From Pelargonium cotyledonis (lineage: Eukaryota; Streptophyta; Magnoliopsida; Geraniales; Geraniaceae), in the NCBI GenBank assembly GCA_036897625.1, contig JAYMTA010001098.1, forward strand, positions 1-21,817: a stretch of DNA of 21,817 nucleotides, written 5' to 3'. Shown here in pieces: positions 10,986 through 21,644 of this stretch. The translations under genes and the position numbers were made by a program. Position 1 is the stretch's first letter, and each line of letters starts with the position of its first letter. The notes under the pieces are model-generated. The model was given only the letters and a program-made list of their open reading frames with translations. It made no database searches and was not told the DNA's origin.

Positions 10986-11005
10986 TTTTTTTTTTTTTTT
11001 TTTTT
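10986..11005. repeat. T20 homopolymer upstream of the uridine kinase gene
   Basis: Twenty consecutive T on the + strand, that is poly(A) on the coding strand of the kinase, about 195 bases upstream of its ATG. A TATAATACAT stretch lies just beyond it (near 11008-11017, - strand) and might be the TATA box, giving a long leader. This reads as a plain homopolymer; no retrogene was found attached to it. Confidence 0.7.
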
Positions 11006-11078
11006 ATGTATTATAACGAGTCTTTTTGTCGTCGCTAAGTGTCGCAAGTCGAAGGTAAGTGAGTATTAGTATGATTTA

Positions 11079-11997
11079 CTACGTCGGTTTTAAATTAAGG
11101 TATCGTTTGGATCGAAGAATCCAAATTACTATGGATTTTATATATTTCAGGAATTTGAATTCCTGGAATACAGATTCCTAAAAAGTTAATAATAATATGT
11201 TTGTGTACTGAAAGTGAATCTAAAAATTTAAATTTGGATTTCATGAACAGAAAGTTAAAAATGTATGAAAATATAACAAAATGTCATTTATATCCTTCCT
11301 AAATATCATGTTTGGTACACATTTGTCATGAAAAAAGTTTCTTATAGACATGATCATAATTTACCGAAAACAATTGTATACTAACTCATATTTGCAAAAA
11401 AAATACTCAATTTATAAATTATGCAAAGTTTAAACATGGAGAATTAAAAAGTTAATCAAACTAAACAACTATTTTCAAATCATCTAGAAAAATTCATGAG
11501 GTTGAATTAGATTAGAATTTCATTAGATGAGGATATAAATGAGATTCATGAATCAGGAGTGAATGAAAGTTGGCCTGAATCACAAATACCACCTATTATT
11601 TGGTATTCTTTTTCCAACATATATGAAGGATTTTGGATTACATGAATCCTTATTTTCTATTCTCTCTCTTTTGACAAATTTTATCCAAACACATTAAAAT
11701 ACACTTTACAGTTGACTTGATCACTTTTCCACGTAGAATAAGCGTACCAAACGATACCTTAATGTCATTTTAGAGTTTTTTTACACATATTAAGAAAATA
11801 TTTTAAATAACTTTCTTACTTTTAAATAAAAACAAAAAACTCATCATTGTCAGTCCACCATCTTTCATATGAAAGTTATTATGACAAAGAGCATTATAGG
11901 AAAACGATGTGTATACGTGTGATAGAAATAGAAAGTGACATTTATTTTGAAACAAAAATTGGACTCTAAAAAGACATTTAATTTGAAACGGAAGTAG
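11079..11997. mobile_element. Stowaway-like (Tc1/mariner) MITE, split by a nested element
   Basis: The left end CTACGTCGGTTTTAAATTAA (11079-11098) and the reverse complement of the right end, CTACTTCCGTTTCAAATTAA (11978-11997), match, and TA dinucleotides flank both (11077-11078 and 11998-11999). The match continues past the nested insert: TGTCATTTTAGAG at 11763-11775 pairs with the equivalent block near 11964-11976 on the other arm. Without the 660-bp insert and one TTAA copy the element is about 255 bp, a normal Stowaway size. The CTNCNTCCGTTTC end resembles the Stowaway consensus. It carries no coding capacity. Confidence 0.8.
11099..11758. mobile_element. MITE with GGTATCGTTTGG ends inserted at TTAA inside the Stowaway element
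   Basis: Terminal inverted repeats GGTATCGTTTGG (11099-11110) and CCAAACGATACC (11747-11758) are perfect and flanked by TTAA at 11095-11098 and 11759-11762. The interior is AT-rich, has no open frame of note, and includes a hairpin CAGGAATT-TG-AATTCCTG at 11148-11165. The host element's opposite arm shows a single TTAA at the matching place, so TTAA was duplicated or used as the target. The ends resemble Tourist/PIF-Harbinger termini (GG...TGTTTGG), whose usual target is TWA. The superfamily is therefore uncertain. Confidence 0.78.
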
Positions 11998-11999
11998 TA

Positions 12000-12471
12000 T
12001 TAGCTAAGACTATCAGCTAAGATACAAACCAAATAGAACCGAATGGACGCTCTACGTCTACAAATTTATTTGAACATACATAGATATTAATTAATGACGT
12101 GTCATTCCCTCGTTAACATAGATTTATCGGCTAATAAATTATTATCTTGTGAGTGGTTGCAAGAATCACATTTGGTTTCTCAAGGAAATGAAGTAAATTA
12201 TTGTACTTGTTTTATATAACATCTAATGTGCTTTGATTTTATTGCTTTTCACATTGGATTTCTTGGAATATGCTTGCCATTTCAGACTCCGTACCAACCA
12301 AAAATGAGTAATGCTCTCAAAACAGTACCAAGATCATGACAATTCTGGCCACATTTTTGTTATTCACCTCTCTCTATAAAGAAATAGAAACCCAAATCAA
12401 CAATAACAACATCTAACAATTGTTCCCAACAAACATCAAAAAATAATACCATCTTCATTTGCTAGTACCGC
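12000..12471. other. AT-rich spacer, 3' flank of the phytocyanin gene
   Basis: No gene, RNA or repeat is recognised. The stretch next to 12471 will contain the 3' untranslated region of the phytocyanin gene on the - strand. No strong AATAAA was picked out on that strand. Confidence 0.4.
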
Positions 12472-13060
12472 TCAGAGCATAATCAAACAAAACAGAGTGG
12501 TGGCTGACAATGCAGCAACCTCCAAGACCATGGACACAACAGCTGCCGGAGCTGCCGCAGAAGTTGACGCCGGCGACGAGGGAGAAGCCGGTGCACTTCC
12601 GGAGACTGTTGTGATCTTTAGCTTCATGCCTTGGTCGCAATGGCCCATCGTCCCACAAGCAAAATACCTTGTCCCAACCTTGTTCAGCTTCACCACATCT
12701 TCGCCAGTGCTCATGGAGTCTAGAGCAGTGCCCAGATCACATTTCTTGTACGCACTCTCGCTCCCGAGCTCGACCACGCTGTGCAGCCCCGAGCTGTACT
12801 TGAAAACTGTCCGACAAAATAGACATTAGTTAACTGATATAAAAGTTATATACTATATAAAATTAGTTCTTGATTACTTGCAAGAAAATAAACTTACCAA
12901 GCTGGTCACCAACTTTGAAGGTCTGACTGGAAGCCCAAGAATTGAAATCTGCAGATTCATCCCAACCCTGGCTTCCTCCAACTACATGCTGTGCTGCCCA
13001 GGTTTGTTCTATGACAAGAGCCAAAACAAGAACCAAACCCAAGAAAATTACTCTGCTCAT
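12472..13060 (-). CDS. Phytocyanin (uclacyanin/blue copper protein-like), 2 exons, 165 aa, probably GPI-anchored
   Basis: Exons 13060-12898 and 12806-12472, joined at a GT-AG intron after GDQL, the usual intron place of phytocyanin genes. Phytocyanins are small extracellular type I copper proteins thought to carry electrons or act in wall and redox processes. Seen: a signal peptide (about 1-22, cut near TWA/AQH), the plastocyanin-like fold with QGW and FKVGDQLVFKY, copper ligands His63, Cys105, His110 and axial Met115, and a disulphide pair Cys77-Cys111. The Met ligand points to the uclacyanin/plantacyanin type rather than stellacyanin (Gln). A short Ala/Pro/Ser linker (about 125-142), a likely arabinogalactan-type glycosylation site, precedes a hydrophobic C-terminus ending LFCLIML, typical of a GPI signal. 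The ATG at 13060 starts the signal peptide directly. Confidence 0.95.
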
Positions 13061-13122
13061 GCTCACCAATTCTTGTTCTCTTAACTTGTTTTTGGATTGA
13101 TGGATGATTGTTGTTAGTATGG

Positions 13123-13136
13123 CTATATATATATAT
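13123..13136 (-). promoter_or_regulatory. Probable TATA box of the phytocyanin gene
   Basis: An alternating TATATATATATA run about 65-75 bases upstream of the phytocyanin ATG on the - strand. The spacing suits a leader of roughly 30-40 bases. Identified by motif and position only. Confidence 0.6.
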
Positions 13137-13261
13137 TGGGAGGCCTGTGAACATCATGATTGTCTATATCAGTATTATATGTACACCAGCTCCTTTCATT
13201 AGCAAACTATGTTATGCATCTTTGATAACAAGATACAAAAGCTTATATGCATTTACTCTTT

Positions 13262-13649
13262 GGTAAAAGCCCAAATTTGGTCACTGAATTTTCATGTTTC
13301 GATCCGATTTAGTTTCCGATTTTTAAAATTCAAAAATAGTCCCTGAACTTTCGTGTTTCGATACAGTTTGGTCCTTGAACTTATCTTTTATACCCAAAAT
13401 GGTTCCTAAACTTTTAAATACTGACCCAGTTTTGTTCCTAAACTTTAAAAAATTCAGGATCTAAAAATTGGATCATATTTGAAAGTTAATGACTATTTTG
13501 AGTTTATAAATAAAGTTAAGGATAAAATCAAGTCGAAACACGAAAGGTCATAGAATGTTTTGGTTCATAGACTATTTTGTGTTAAAAGAATTTAGAAACT
13601 AAATCATATCGAAACATGAAAGTTCGGGGACCAATCTGTGACTTTTACC
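13262..13649. mobile_element. Foldback MULE-type MITE, 388 bp, with 9-bp target duplication
   Basis: The element is flanked by the exact 9-bp direct repeat TTACTCTTT (13253-13261 and 13650-13658), the length typical of Mutator-like elements. Both ends start GGTAAAAG, and the two halves are imperfect reverse complements over almost their whole length (about 190 bp each). Shared blocks include CATGTTTCGAT, GATTTAGTTTC, CTTTCGTGTTTCGA and CAAAATRGT. Each arm itself repeats a unit of about 55-60 bp built around CTGAACTTTCRTGTTTCGA. There is no coding capacity. It sits between the phytocyanin promoter and the 3' flank of the lipase gene. A transcript of it would fold into a long hairpin. Confidence 0.85.
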
Positions 13650-13658
13650 TTACTCTTT

Positions 13659-14041
13659 TTTCCAATAGTCATTTCTTAAAAGGTAAAACCCAATGCCTAC
13701 TCCAAAGCTTTAGGCAATGGTGTGATAATGAAAGTCTATTTTCTAGTTAGAGTGTTTGGATTGTCAGCAAAGCAAATCTGGTAGGTTAAGTTTCCTCTCT
13801 CCAAGCTTTGCTTTCACTCTAAGCAAAACTCCTTGTGTGTATGTACTTGATATGCCTAAACAGAAAAGGAAGTTTGTTGACATGTCTGTGATCATTGCCT
13901 CTGAAGGTTGGGTTTTTGGCTTGTTTTTCAATGAATACCCAATTTATGACTGGTTTCTTTTGGCTGATTAGGCCTTGTTCCTAAGATTTTAGCAAATTAT
14001 ATGGATAGTGAAATTTGTATTTGAGTAAAACCCAAGTGCTC
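13659..14041. other. Spacer, 3' flank of the lipase gene
   Basis: I see no gene or repeat in this stretch. A short open frame on the + strand (13756-13971) has no recognisable content. The right part probably holds the 3' untranslated region of the lipase gene on the - strand. Confidence 0.4.
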
Positions 14042-16565
14042 TTACATTACAGATCCTTGGCGTTTGAAAAATGCAACTACTGCATTGTACACAATGTCCT
14101 TAGCATTGACTGCCATGATAAAATCTGCATGAGCATACTTCTCAATGAACTGAACTGTGAGCTTGTCGCCTTCGTGGAACGTGAGAGCATCGAGCAATAG
14201 TCCCACATCCCGAACATCAGACAGCGCGTCTTGCCCTCCATAGCTAATGAAAATAGGGAGGTTTCGAGGAATGTTGGAAATATTGTAAATTGGAGGCTTC
14301 ACTGAACCATAATGCATCACGTTGAAGGCGGGGATTCCATAGTTGAATTTTGCCAAAACCCGGTCTCTCACAGCTGCATGTTTAGAACCATCACTTGTCA
14401 GGATCAAGAAACGAAATGTTCAGTGCAAAACTCGATCTTTAGGCATCAACATTTGGTTAAGGACTTACTCTGACCCAAGTGTACCATGTTCTTGGTTGAT
14501 GTTGACTGAGGTTCATTCATCAAGAAGAGATTGACAGTTGAGGTGTTGAGACAGCAGTTTTTCCCTTAAGACATATAGTCAGTCTTGTTACAAAGATGAA
14601 AGATGAGCTTTTCTGATATACAAGTAATGTTACTACATAAATACCTGTGATTGCTATTAACAAGTCGTAGCAATCAATTCCTGGATTCGCGCATAGAGAC
14701 TTGAGAAAATTAGCTACAGCCGGCCTAGTTTCAAAAAACAACCCTCAATTCGGAATGTTTCAAATTGAAGAGCTATTTCAGTAGCATTGTAACAGATAGG
14801 TTTTTTAGTTCTTACCCTTTCGGATTGAACTCAGCAAGGCCAAATAGTGTAGTGATCTGTTGTCACGACAAAAAAGAAAATTTTACTTCAACATAATGAA
14901 GATCGAGAGGATATATATTACATACCTCACCAACAAAAGCTTTTGCAGCAAGAACACCAAGTGGAGTGTTCATGGTGTTCAAATAAGCAATGGGGCTTAA
15001 AAAAGCTGCTGATTTTATCTTGTCCACCAGTTTTCCTTGCGAAACAGACGCCAAAACTATCAAAGTTCCCTGACATTTAAGTGAGTTACATCATCAGATT
15101 CAAATGGATTGTATATAACATTACTATTTTACCACTAATCAACTTGAAAAATGTTGCATCATATGATATGGATCCTCACCAGGGAATGTCCAACATAATC
15201 AACCTTCTGTCCTGTTTCTTTGTGCACTTTATCAAACATTGCTGGTAGATCAAAGGCCACAAGTTCATCCCAAGACCAGTTCCAAAATTCCTGTCATGTT
15301 CCCCGAATATATTACGAATCATTTTATCAATTGTGCAAGTGAATTCAAATGATAATTGTGAAGCATAAGGCAATGGAATGGAAATGTTAGGAGGAAGTTA
15401 AGAGAGGGAGCAAACAAACTGGTCTACTCGGGTCTAGGGAGATGTGTCGTCGGGAATATCTAGTGCCTCTCGTGTTACCAATCCACACATCAAACCCGTT
15501 ATCTGCTAAGATCAATGGCAGGTTCTGCTCTGGAGGATTCAGGAGCCATGTCATTCCATCCTGCAACCATATTATGCAAACTTAATCAATTCTCAGCAAC
15601 ATATAGCTAAGTGCCAAGAAATGAAAAACCAGACAGCTATCATAAACAAACTACATGTTCGTGGCACAAAAGGGCGCGGACACATGATGAGCATGCATGT
15701 GTTCTTCCATCACTGAATCTCCTAGTTTTGTATAATTATTGAATTCTGTTTCTGGGCTTTTGCCTGGGATTGTCTTGGCCTTGTGAAGGATACTTAGCAT
15801 CTAGCATGGGGACAAAATCTAAAATTAATTTAGTCTTGGAAGTTGAAAATGTCATTTTGTTCCTAGTAGCAATAGTCTAATGACACAAGCTTTGAATCAT
15901 ATGCATGTGCATATCACAGAACAATCACAAAAGAAAAGGAAAAACAAAACACTGTGGGCTGTTGATCCAAACTCTGAGAGGTACTGGAAACAAGAAATTG
16001 CACAAGTAAACAAATAAAGTGAGTGATTTTGCACAAATCAAGCACCATCTTTCAAAAAAGATACTTTTAGAATCAACAAAACAAGAACAAGTGACTTTTA
16101 GAATCAAAGTAACATACATGATACTACACAATCAAGAAGATTAGTTTTGAAGTTACCACAAGGATTCCATGTTGAATCAAGACTGGCTGTCTCTTCTTGT
16201 TTTGGGCGCCGCCGGCGCCACGACCTTCTGGAATTCTCTGCATATTCAATATGAATCCATCTTTTGTGACAACCTGAGAAGAATCACAAAAAGATGGTCA
16301 TCTTCAATTCTTCATCCATATTGCATATCAGCATATGTGATGTATAATTAGTTGATTTGAGTTGGATCCAAAAAATACTTACCTCCATTTCCTGGCATTT
16401 GTAGCCATGTATAGTGACTGAAGATGCACAGATACCAGAGCTTGCCCGTGGCGCGGCACCAGAAACTGAATTAGTACTATGTGGAACCAGCAAGAGTAGA
16501 GTGAATGTGATGATCAAGGCAGGGCCAGACATGACTGGTAGTCTTGTTTGGTGATGTTCGCGCAT
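14042..16565 (-). CDS. Acid lipase / triacylglycerol lipase of the LIP1/LIP2 type, 9 exons, 414 aa
   Basis: Exons in transcript order: 16565-16383, 16273-16157, 15560-15420, 15290-15180, 15069-14926, 14856-14816, 14724-14645, 14564-14469, 14373-14042; all introns are GT-AG. The protein is an alpha/beta hydrolase of the eukaryotic acid lipase family, expected to split acyl esters in a secreted or vacuolar setting. Seen: a signal peptide (LIITFTLLLLV, about 17-27), the lid-side block SVTIHGYKCQEMEVVTKDGF, oxyanion HG (96-97), FDVWIGNTRGTRYS, nucleophile Ser183 in GHSLG, catalytic Asp353 in GGQDALSD and His386 in YAHADF. The GHSLG motif is split by an intron between Leu and the second Gly. The start is uncertain: the ATG at 16565 has a weak context, while the ATG at 16532 (403 aa) has G at -3 and gives a cleaner signal peptide. 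Length matches Arabidopsis LIP2. Confidence 0.94.
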
Positions 16566-16593
16566 GCGAAGGACTCGAGATTGTTACGAGTCT

Positions 16594-16605
16594 CCTTAAT
16601 TTATG
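16594..16605 (-). promoter_or_regulatory. Possible TATA-like element of the lipase gene
   Basis: On the - strand CATAAATTAAGG lies about 30-40 bases before the upstream ATG at 16565. If used, transcription would begin almost at that ATG, which favours translation from the downstream ATG at 16532. An inverted pair GACTCG/CGAGTC lies between them (about 16571-16590). This is a weak, motif-only call. Confidence 0.3.
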
Positions 16606-18230
16606 CTGAGAAAGGTGGAGAAAAAAAGGTGGGAAAAGGTTTTGGATGAAATGATGTAAACTTCTTTTTTTCTTTTTCTTTTATTGGCATTTCGGGCTTT
16701 ACTGAGGATTTTATGGGCTTTTCGACCTGTTTTGCTTCTTATCACCAAGGAGAAGAAGACACTGAATTGGAGAAAGAAACGTGGGACTTTTGAGAGCTGC
16801 CATTGCGCAAGAAACTGGTGGGATTCTGAAACTGTGCAGATATGGTGGAAGGTGGTTCTGAGAGTGGCTAGGATGGATGGGACTGGTATTTCCTCATTTT
16901 CTTGTTAATATGAATAGGAGAGTGATGATTCATAAAATATTAGGCACTTAACACTCACGACGTTAGTTATATGATTGATTACAAGCGAAAAAGTCACTCG
17001 AAGAAGAACCGAAAACGAATGTGTACATGCATAAGTTGGCGAAATTCAAGGACGGATGCAGGAAGAGAGGTATGGGGGCAGTTGTCACACTGAACTTTTT
17101 ATTGTTGAAATTTAACATGTCTTTCAATGTTTTTAATTTTTATTTATACTATTTTTTTTAATGTTGCCCCCACTAAAATGTTATGTCTATTAGTTTGAAA
17201 CATTTTTTTTTATTGCTTTATAATTTTGCCACCACTAAGTAAATATTCTGGATCTGTCTCTAGTCACATTCCAGACCGTTCAACTTGATAGCGCGTTCTG
17301 ACCCAATTTCATCCAATTCCAACTCATTTTGTTTCAAAGTATCTAGTTTCTTACTCTTTATGCCAATCAGAATCAGATAGACCCATAGAGATGATGTACA
17401 GAACACAATTATACACTTGCAAATTACAATTTGCTAAGTTTGATTCACTTGCTCTCACACCGAAAATGAATTACAGATCCATATCTACAAAAGTCATTAG
17501 ACGACATCAACAACATATTTCTACTCATACGAGAAAAGAGGATGGACCGGTTTGATCAAATAAGATGGACTGAAATAGGTGACACAGGAATGCCTACTAA
17601 AATGTACCATAGCTGCCATTTACACAGGCCTTACCCTGTAAGCTTGAGACAGTATTTGGGTGTCTTTTAGCCAACAACATAATAGAATGGAATGAAGTGG
17701 AGTGGACCCTTGCTAGGGTTGTCTATTTTCTTTATTTCTGTATATTTTGAGCTATATATGTGCATTGAGGCTCCCCATGTGCCTTCAAAACAAGGATAAT
17801 ATAATAGATAATCCCATACCAGCTTGGAGTATAGTAGTGTATATATTTGACAAGACCATTTCTAGTTCCCATTTATGACCATCAAAACATTACAAGGCAG
17901 ACAAGAACAAAAGGGTTGATATCATGGACAGTTTTTGCAATATCCACACCTTAATTGCTTCTCTCAGATAAAATAGAAGAAACCACAGCAGATGGTCACA
18001 TTACAACTTCAAGATGTAACTTCACTTTAAGATTCACTGAGATGGTAAAGTTCCCTTAAGGGAATTTCTATATAAACATCACCTCTTGCATTTTACAGTG
18101 ATGATAATATCCATTCAGAATTTACAAAATCCGACGAACTAAGATGGAGTCGCTATAGAATCCATGAACTCAGGGAGTAGCAATATGGGTTTCTTCGATA
18201 CATGTATGATGTACTAAAGACGACATAATT
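16606..18230. other. Spacer between the lipase and At3g27210-like genes
   Basis: No gene is recognised in about 1.6 kb. The left part is the lipase promoter side; the right part, up to 18230, is the 3' flank of the next gene on the - strand. One repeat remnant is listed separately at 17045-17265. A 74-codon open frame on the + strand at 16684-16908 shows no recognisable domain and is probably chance. Confidence 0.45.
17045..17265. mobile_element. Possible transposon remnant with GCCCCCACTAAAA motif
   Basis: The left end AAGGACGGATGCAGGA and the right end TCTGGATCTGTCTC form an imperfect inverted pair. The interior has GGGGGCAGTTGTCAC on one side and TTGCCCCCACTAAAATG and TTTGCCACCACTAAG on the other. 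This pattern of a 'ggatccgtcc' end next to 'gcccccactaaa' recurs in plant repeats that I associate with hAT-type elements. No target duplication was found and the family is uncertain. Confidence 0.35.
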
Positions 18231-21186
18231 TTAGTATTTATCATTTACAGCTATGGGTGGAGGCGCGGGGCTCATCTTCTTCTTCCTGTCACTAAAACTG
18301 CGGCATGCAACCAAACTTGGAAGGCAACACTGTGCAGACCTCATTGCTTTATCATTCACAACTATAGGATCTTCATTGGCAGTCCTTTCGCTACCACACA
18401 CAGAATTCGCTCCAGAAATATATGGGGTACTACCATATGAGTCACCGTTTTGGTCCTCTCTAACACTCTCTCGGAAAAGATCAAGTAGTTTCTTTTTCTT
18501 CTCTGTTGGTGATGTTACAGGAGTGGCAATGGAACCAGGAGTTTTGTCTCCCGAATTGACTTTGTTGAGAGGTGTCCTCGCAGAGAACTTGTGATGCACG
18601 GGAGTATTTCCACGAGACGGAGTAAAATCTGCAGGCACCAAGTTTGATTATTATTCAGAAAAACAGGGTAAAAGGATAAAATGGTATAATAAAAGTGCTT
18701 TTTTCTCTTCTTACCACCATTCACACTGTAGAAATCATCATCACAATCTGAATCCAACCACACTTTGGTATCAAAAAAGGTTTCCTCTTTACTACCTGCA
18801 GAAGAAGTAAGACAGAAAAACTGTAAGCATTAGTGAACACAAAGAGTTGACTAAGAAAAATCAACGGTCAACAAAGATGCTTAGAAAAGAATGGCTCCAG
18901 TCGAAAATACCGTCCATGACAACATGGACAACTGTGGTTGATAATCAAAGAGCAGGTTCAAGCTCTATGTTAGAATGCCGGTCCCATACAATATGTAAGT
19001 TTTGCAAAATCTCAGAAATTAAGCAGAATTGCAATCGAGGAAACTAATGTGGGGTAAGGACACCCGATTTAGCAGTTTTTCCATACTAGGAAAGCAAGCA
19101 TAACCATGTACTAGAAAAGTAACTTCAAGACTAAACCTCACAATTTAAAACATAAAATGCCTGTATGATGATATCATGGAAAATAACGCATTCACAGTCC
19201 GTATTAGTAAAATCATAGTGGTTTTAAGTATGTATAAAATGTGACCTCTATGTTAACTGAATACCAATCTAAAAAGGCATATAACATCAGCTAATTCATA
19301 TGATTATGAAAGATTAAGTGCAGAACAAAAAAAAATGTCCTTCCAAGTATTTTCATTCTCTAATTCTTCAAATCTTTTCCATTTGTCTGTATCAGTCTTT
19401 CAATACAGCCCCCACCTTTAGCAATACCTAAACATTTATCTTCTTTTTTATTCTATTTTTTTACTTGAACTGGAATTATTGGGTTGGCTTGAGCATTTAA
19501 TTTTGCAACAAGTGGATTTTTGAAGTGAAAAAGAAAACTGAAAATACAATTCAAATTGATGAAGAAATATCAAGAATGTTCAATGGAGCAAACAAATCTC
19601 ACATGTATCTATCCTTAATTCCTTATACACCCTATAAAAGTGAACTGGCACACAGCAAGGTTAGTTCGGGGTTGGCTATTACAGTAAACCTCTACCAACC
19701 AGGAAGGTAGGAGTCAGTTCGGACTGAATATAGTAATTCTTATGCAGCACTATTCAAAATCCACTTCATGAATCCTGTGTGCTAGGGAGAAACCCATTAT
19801 ATAGAGGAAAGATTTATGAGGGACATATCAACGACAGTAAGGTTGCTGGATCGTATGGCATGCCTATGATCATCTACAAACCAAGCACCCGACGCTTGGT
19901 TCATAACAGGACAGTGAGGAACATACCAAGACGTAAAGAAACAATCTACAACTAAAATGGTTCATCTTTACTGGTCCTTTTGTAATGTTGTATCTTAACT
20001 ATTTCCCATCTAATAGACTAATACTATGATATTTGGAGCAGTCTTTTTCTTACACAAAAAATCTACTTAAAAGAAGGGGTCCATACATCCACTACAGACT
20101 AAAACACCTCATTAACTTTCTGAAGCTAGAATCCATTGGAGATGTGTAATCACCGTTACAAAAGGTAATTAATGGCATGGCAAAGTGACAAAGGTGCATA
20201 ATTTCTTAAAAGATGGTATGACAATTATTAACAAGCCATCCATAGCTTAAGGAGTAGTAGAACGGTCCGTCTGGTAATGAGAAACAGGACAATGGTTGTA
20301 GTAAACGATCATAAGTAACCATGAATTTAGATCTACTTATATCCCCACAACCACAGCTTCAATGATCAGGATGTAAAATTGGATTATTTCAAACCACCAC
20401 AAGTCATCTACTGTGATCTGAATATGTTTGTTCAATAAAATAAAGGCTTCCTCTGACATTATTGAGCAATATACCAGACAAACCACCATGTTCCTCCACC
20501 TCAAACTATTCTAGAAATTTCATTACTGAGCAGATCATATACAAAATGGAATCAAAGAAGGACAAGATTACTTATTAAACCAAACAACTAAAATATATAT
20601 AATATTATAAATCGAAATATAGTAAAGTTAAAAATTTAGAAAGTAGAAACAGCAAACAAGCTTTATTGGCCAAAAATAAAACTGAACATATATAAGATCA
20701 CCATGAAAACAGAGACCAAAAGCTACCCACTATTAAAAATAACTAAAATAATATTATTGCATCACATGGTAGAAAAAAGATCCCGCAGCCATGCCAATAT
20801 AATACTAATAAAAAAACAAAAAAAAAAAAAGGAAAAAGAGAGATTGAAATCACTGAATTACAGAAATCAAAATAACAATTAAGAACAAATAGTTACTAAA
20901 ACCCAGACTCCAGTGTAACCACTCGATATCTTGAAACAAACCCATGATCGGAATATGAGAAAAAAAAGAAGAAACAAGTACCGTAATTGTGGAAAGAGGA
21001 GACGGAGCAAGTTGGTGACCACTGAGACTTGAGAGCCGGCTGGCCGATCGTACGGTTACCATTGGGCTGCTGCTGCTGCTTGATCGGCGAGTTAGGGATC
21101 ATGAGTTTGTCCGTTTGGGCTCCGAACGAAAACTTGAGTTTGATGGCCGATTCCGAGTCTCTGGTGACGGAAACGCAAGAACCCAT
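18231..21186 (-). CDS. Plant protein of unknown function, At3g27210-like, 3 exons, 227 aa
   Basis: Exons 21186-20982, 18795-18715 and 18628-18231, GT-AG introns; intron 1 is about 2.2 kb with nothing recognised inside. No enzymatic domain is visible. The protein starts MGSCVS: Gly2 fits N-myristoylation and Cys4 S-acylation, so attachment to a membrane is likely (inference). It is hydrophilic and rich in Ser, Thr, Pro and Lys, thus probably disordered. Blocks that look conserved in the family are SPIK (33-36), KSQWSP, the acidic WLDSDCDDDF (81-90), GDFTPSRGNTPVHHKF (95-110), KKKKLLDLFRES (139-150) and CCLPSLVACRSFSDRKKK (196-213). Several Ser-Pro and Thr-Pro pairs could be phosphorylated. A CAG-type repeat encodes QQQQ (37-40). 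The start is set by the MGSC motif; upstream the frame only extends without an ATG. Naming follows resemblance to the Arabidopsis entry from memory. Confidence 0.9.
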
Positions 21187-21640
21187 ATCGAAATCTACGA
21201 GCAAAACAACCACACCATCACAGGTGAGGCTCAGAGCATGGAAATAAGGAGAAAAGGAGTGTCTTTTTTCTAGAGAGTGAAACAGAGTAAATAGAAAGTG
21301 AAGAGGAATAGCCGAATAGGAGTGGAGAAAAGCGTTTTTTTTTTTTTGGCGTTATGTGGAATAAAGAGGAATTAAAATGGAAAAAGAAAATGGCTTGCGG
21401 ACTGTGAAGAAAATCTGGTAGCCATTAATGGGTTGAGTTAAAATTTAAAGGTTTTTTTTTATATCATTAATTTACAGCAAAATACATTATTGAGTACAGA
21501 CCATAGAGAAGACGAGTGATGTTGCTGTGAAGTACTGAAGTGTGTTTTTGCGGAAAGAAAACAATATGGCCAAGCAAAGGTCAAAAGTGTCTTTTTATGT
21601 TTTTACTTCCTATTTCTATTTCCGGAGGCATGACATTGGG
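21187..21640. promoter_or_regulatory. Leader and promoter region of the At3g27210-like gene
   Basis: This region is upstream of the ATG at 21186 on the - strand. It contains T runs at about 21336-21347 and 21451-21460 and is otherwise A/G-rich. I could not pick a convincing TATA box, so no start site is proposed. No gene is seen. Confidence 0.35.
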
Positions 21641-21644
21641 TAGG

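Noticed and set aside
10986-11005. T20 run as the poly(A) tail of a retrogene or SINE
   Set aside because: No adjoining coding or SINE-like sequence and no target duplication was found.
12497-12829. 110-codon open frame on the + strand over the phytocyanin gene
   Set aside because: It mirrors the phytocyanin coding exon on the other strand and shows no domain of its own.
16684-16908. 74-codon open frame between the lipase and the next gene
   Set aside because: No recognisable domain, no supporting splice context, and it lies in the lipase promoter side.
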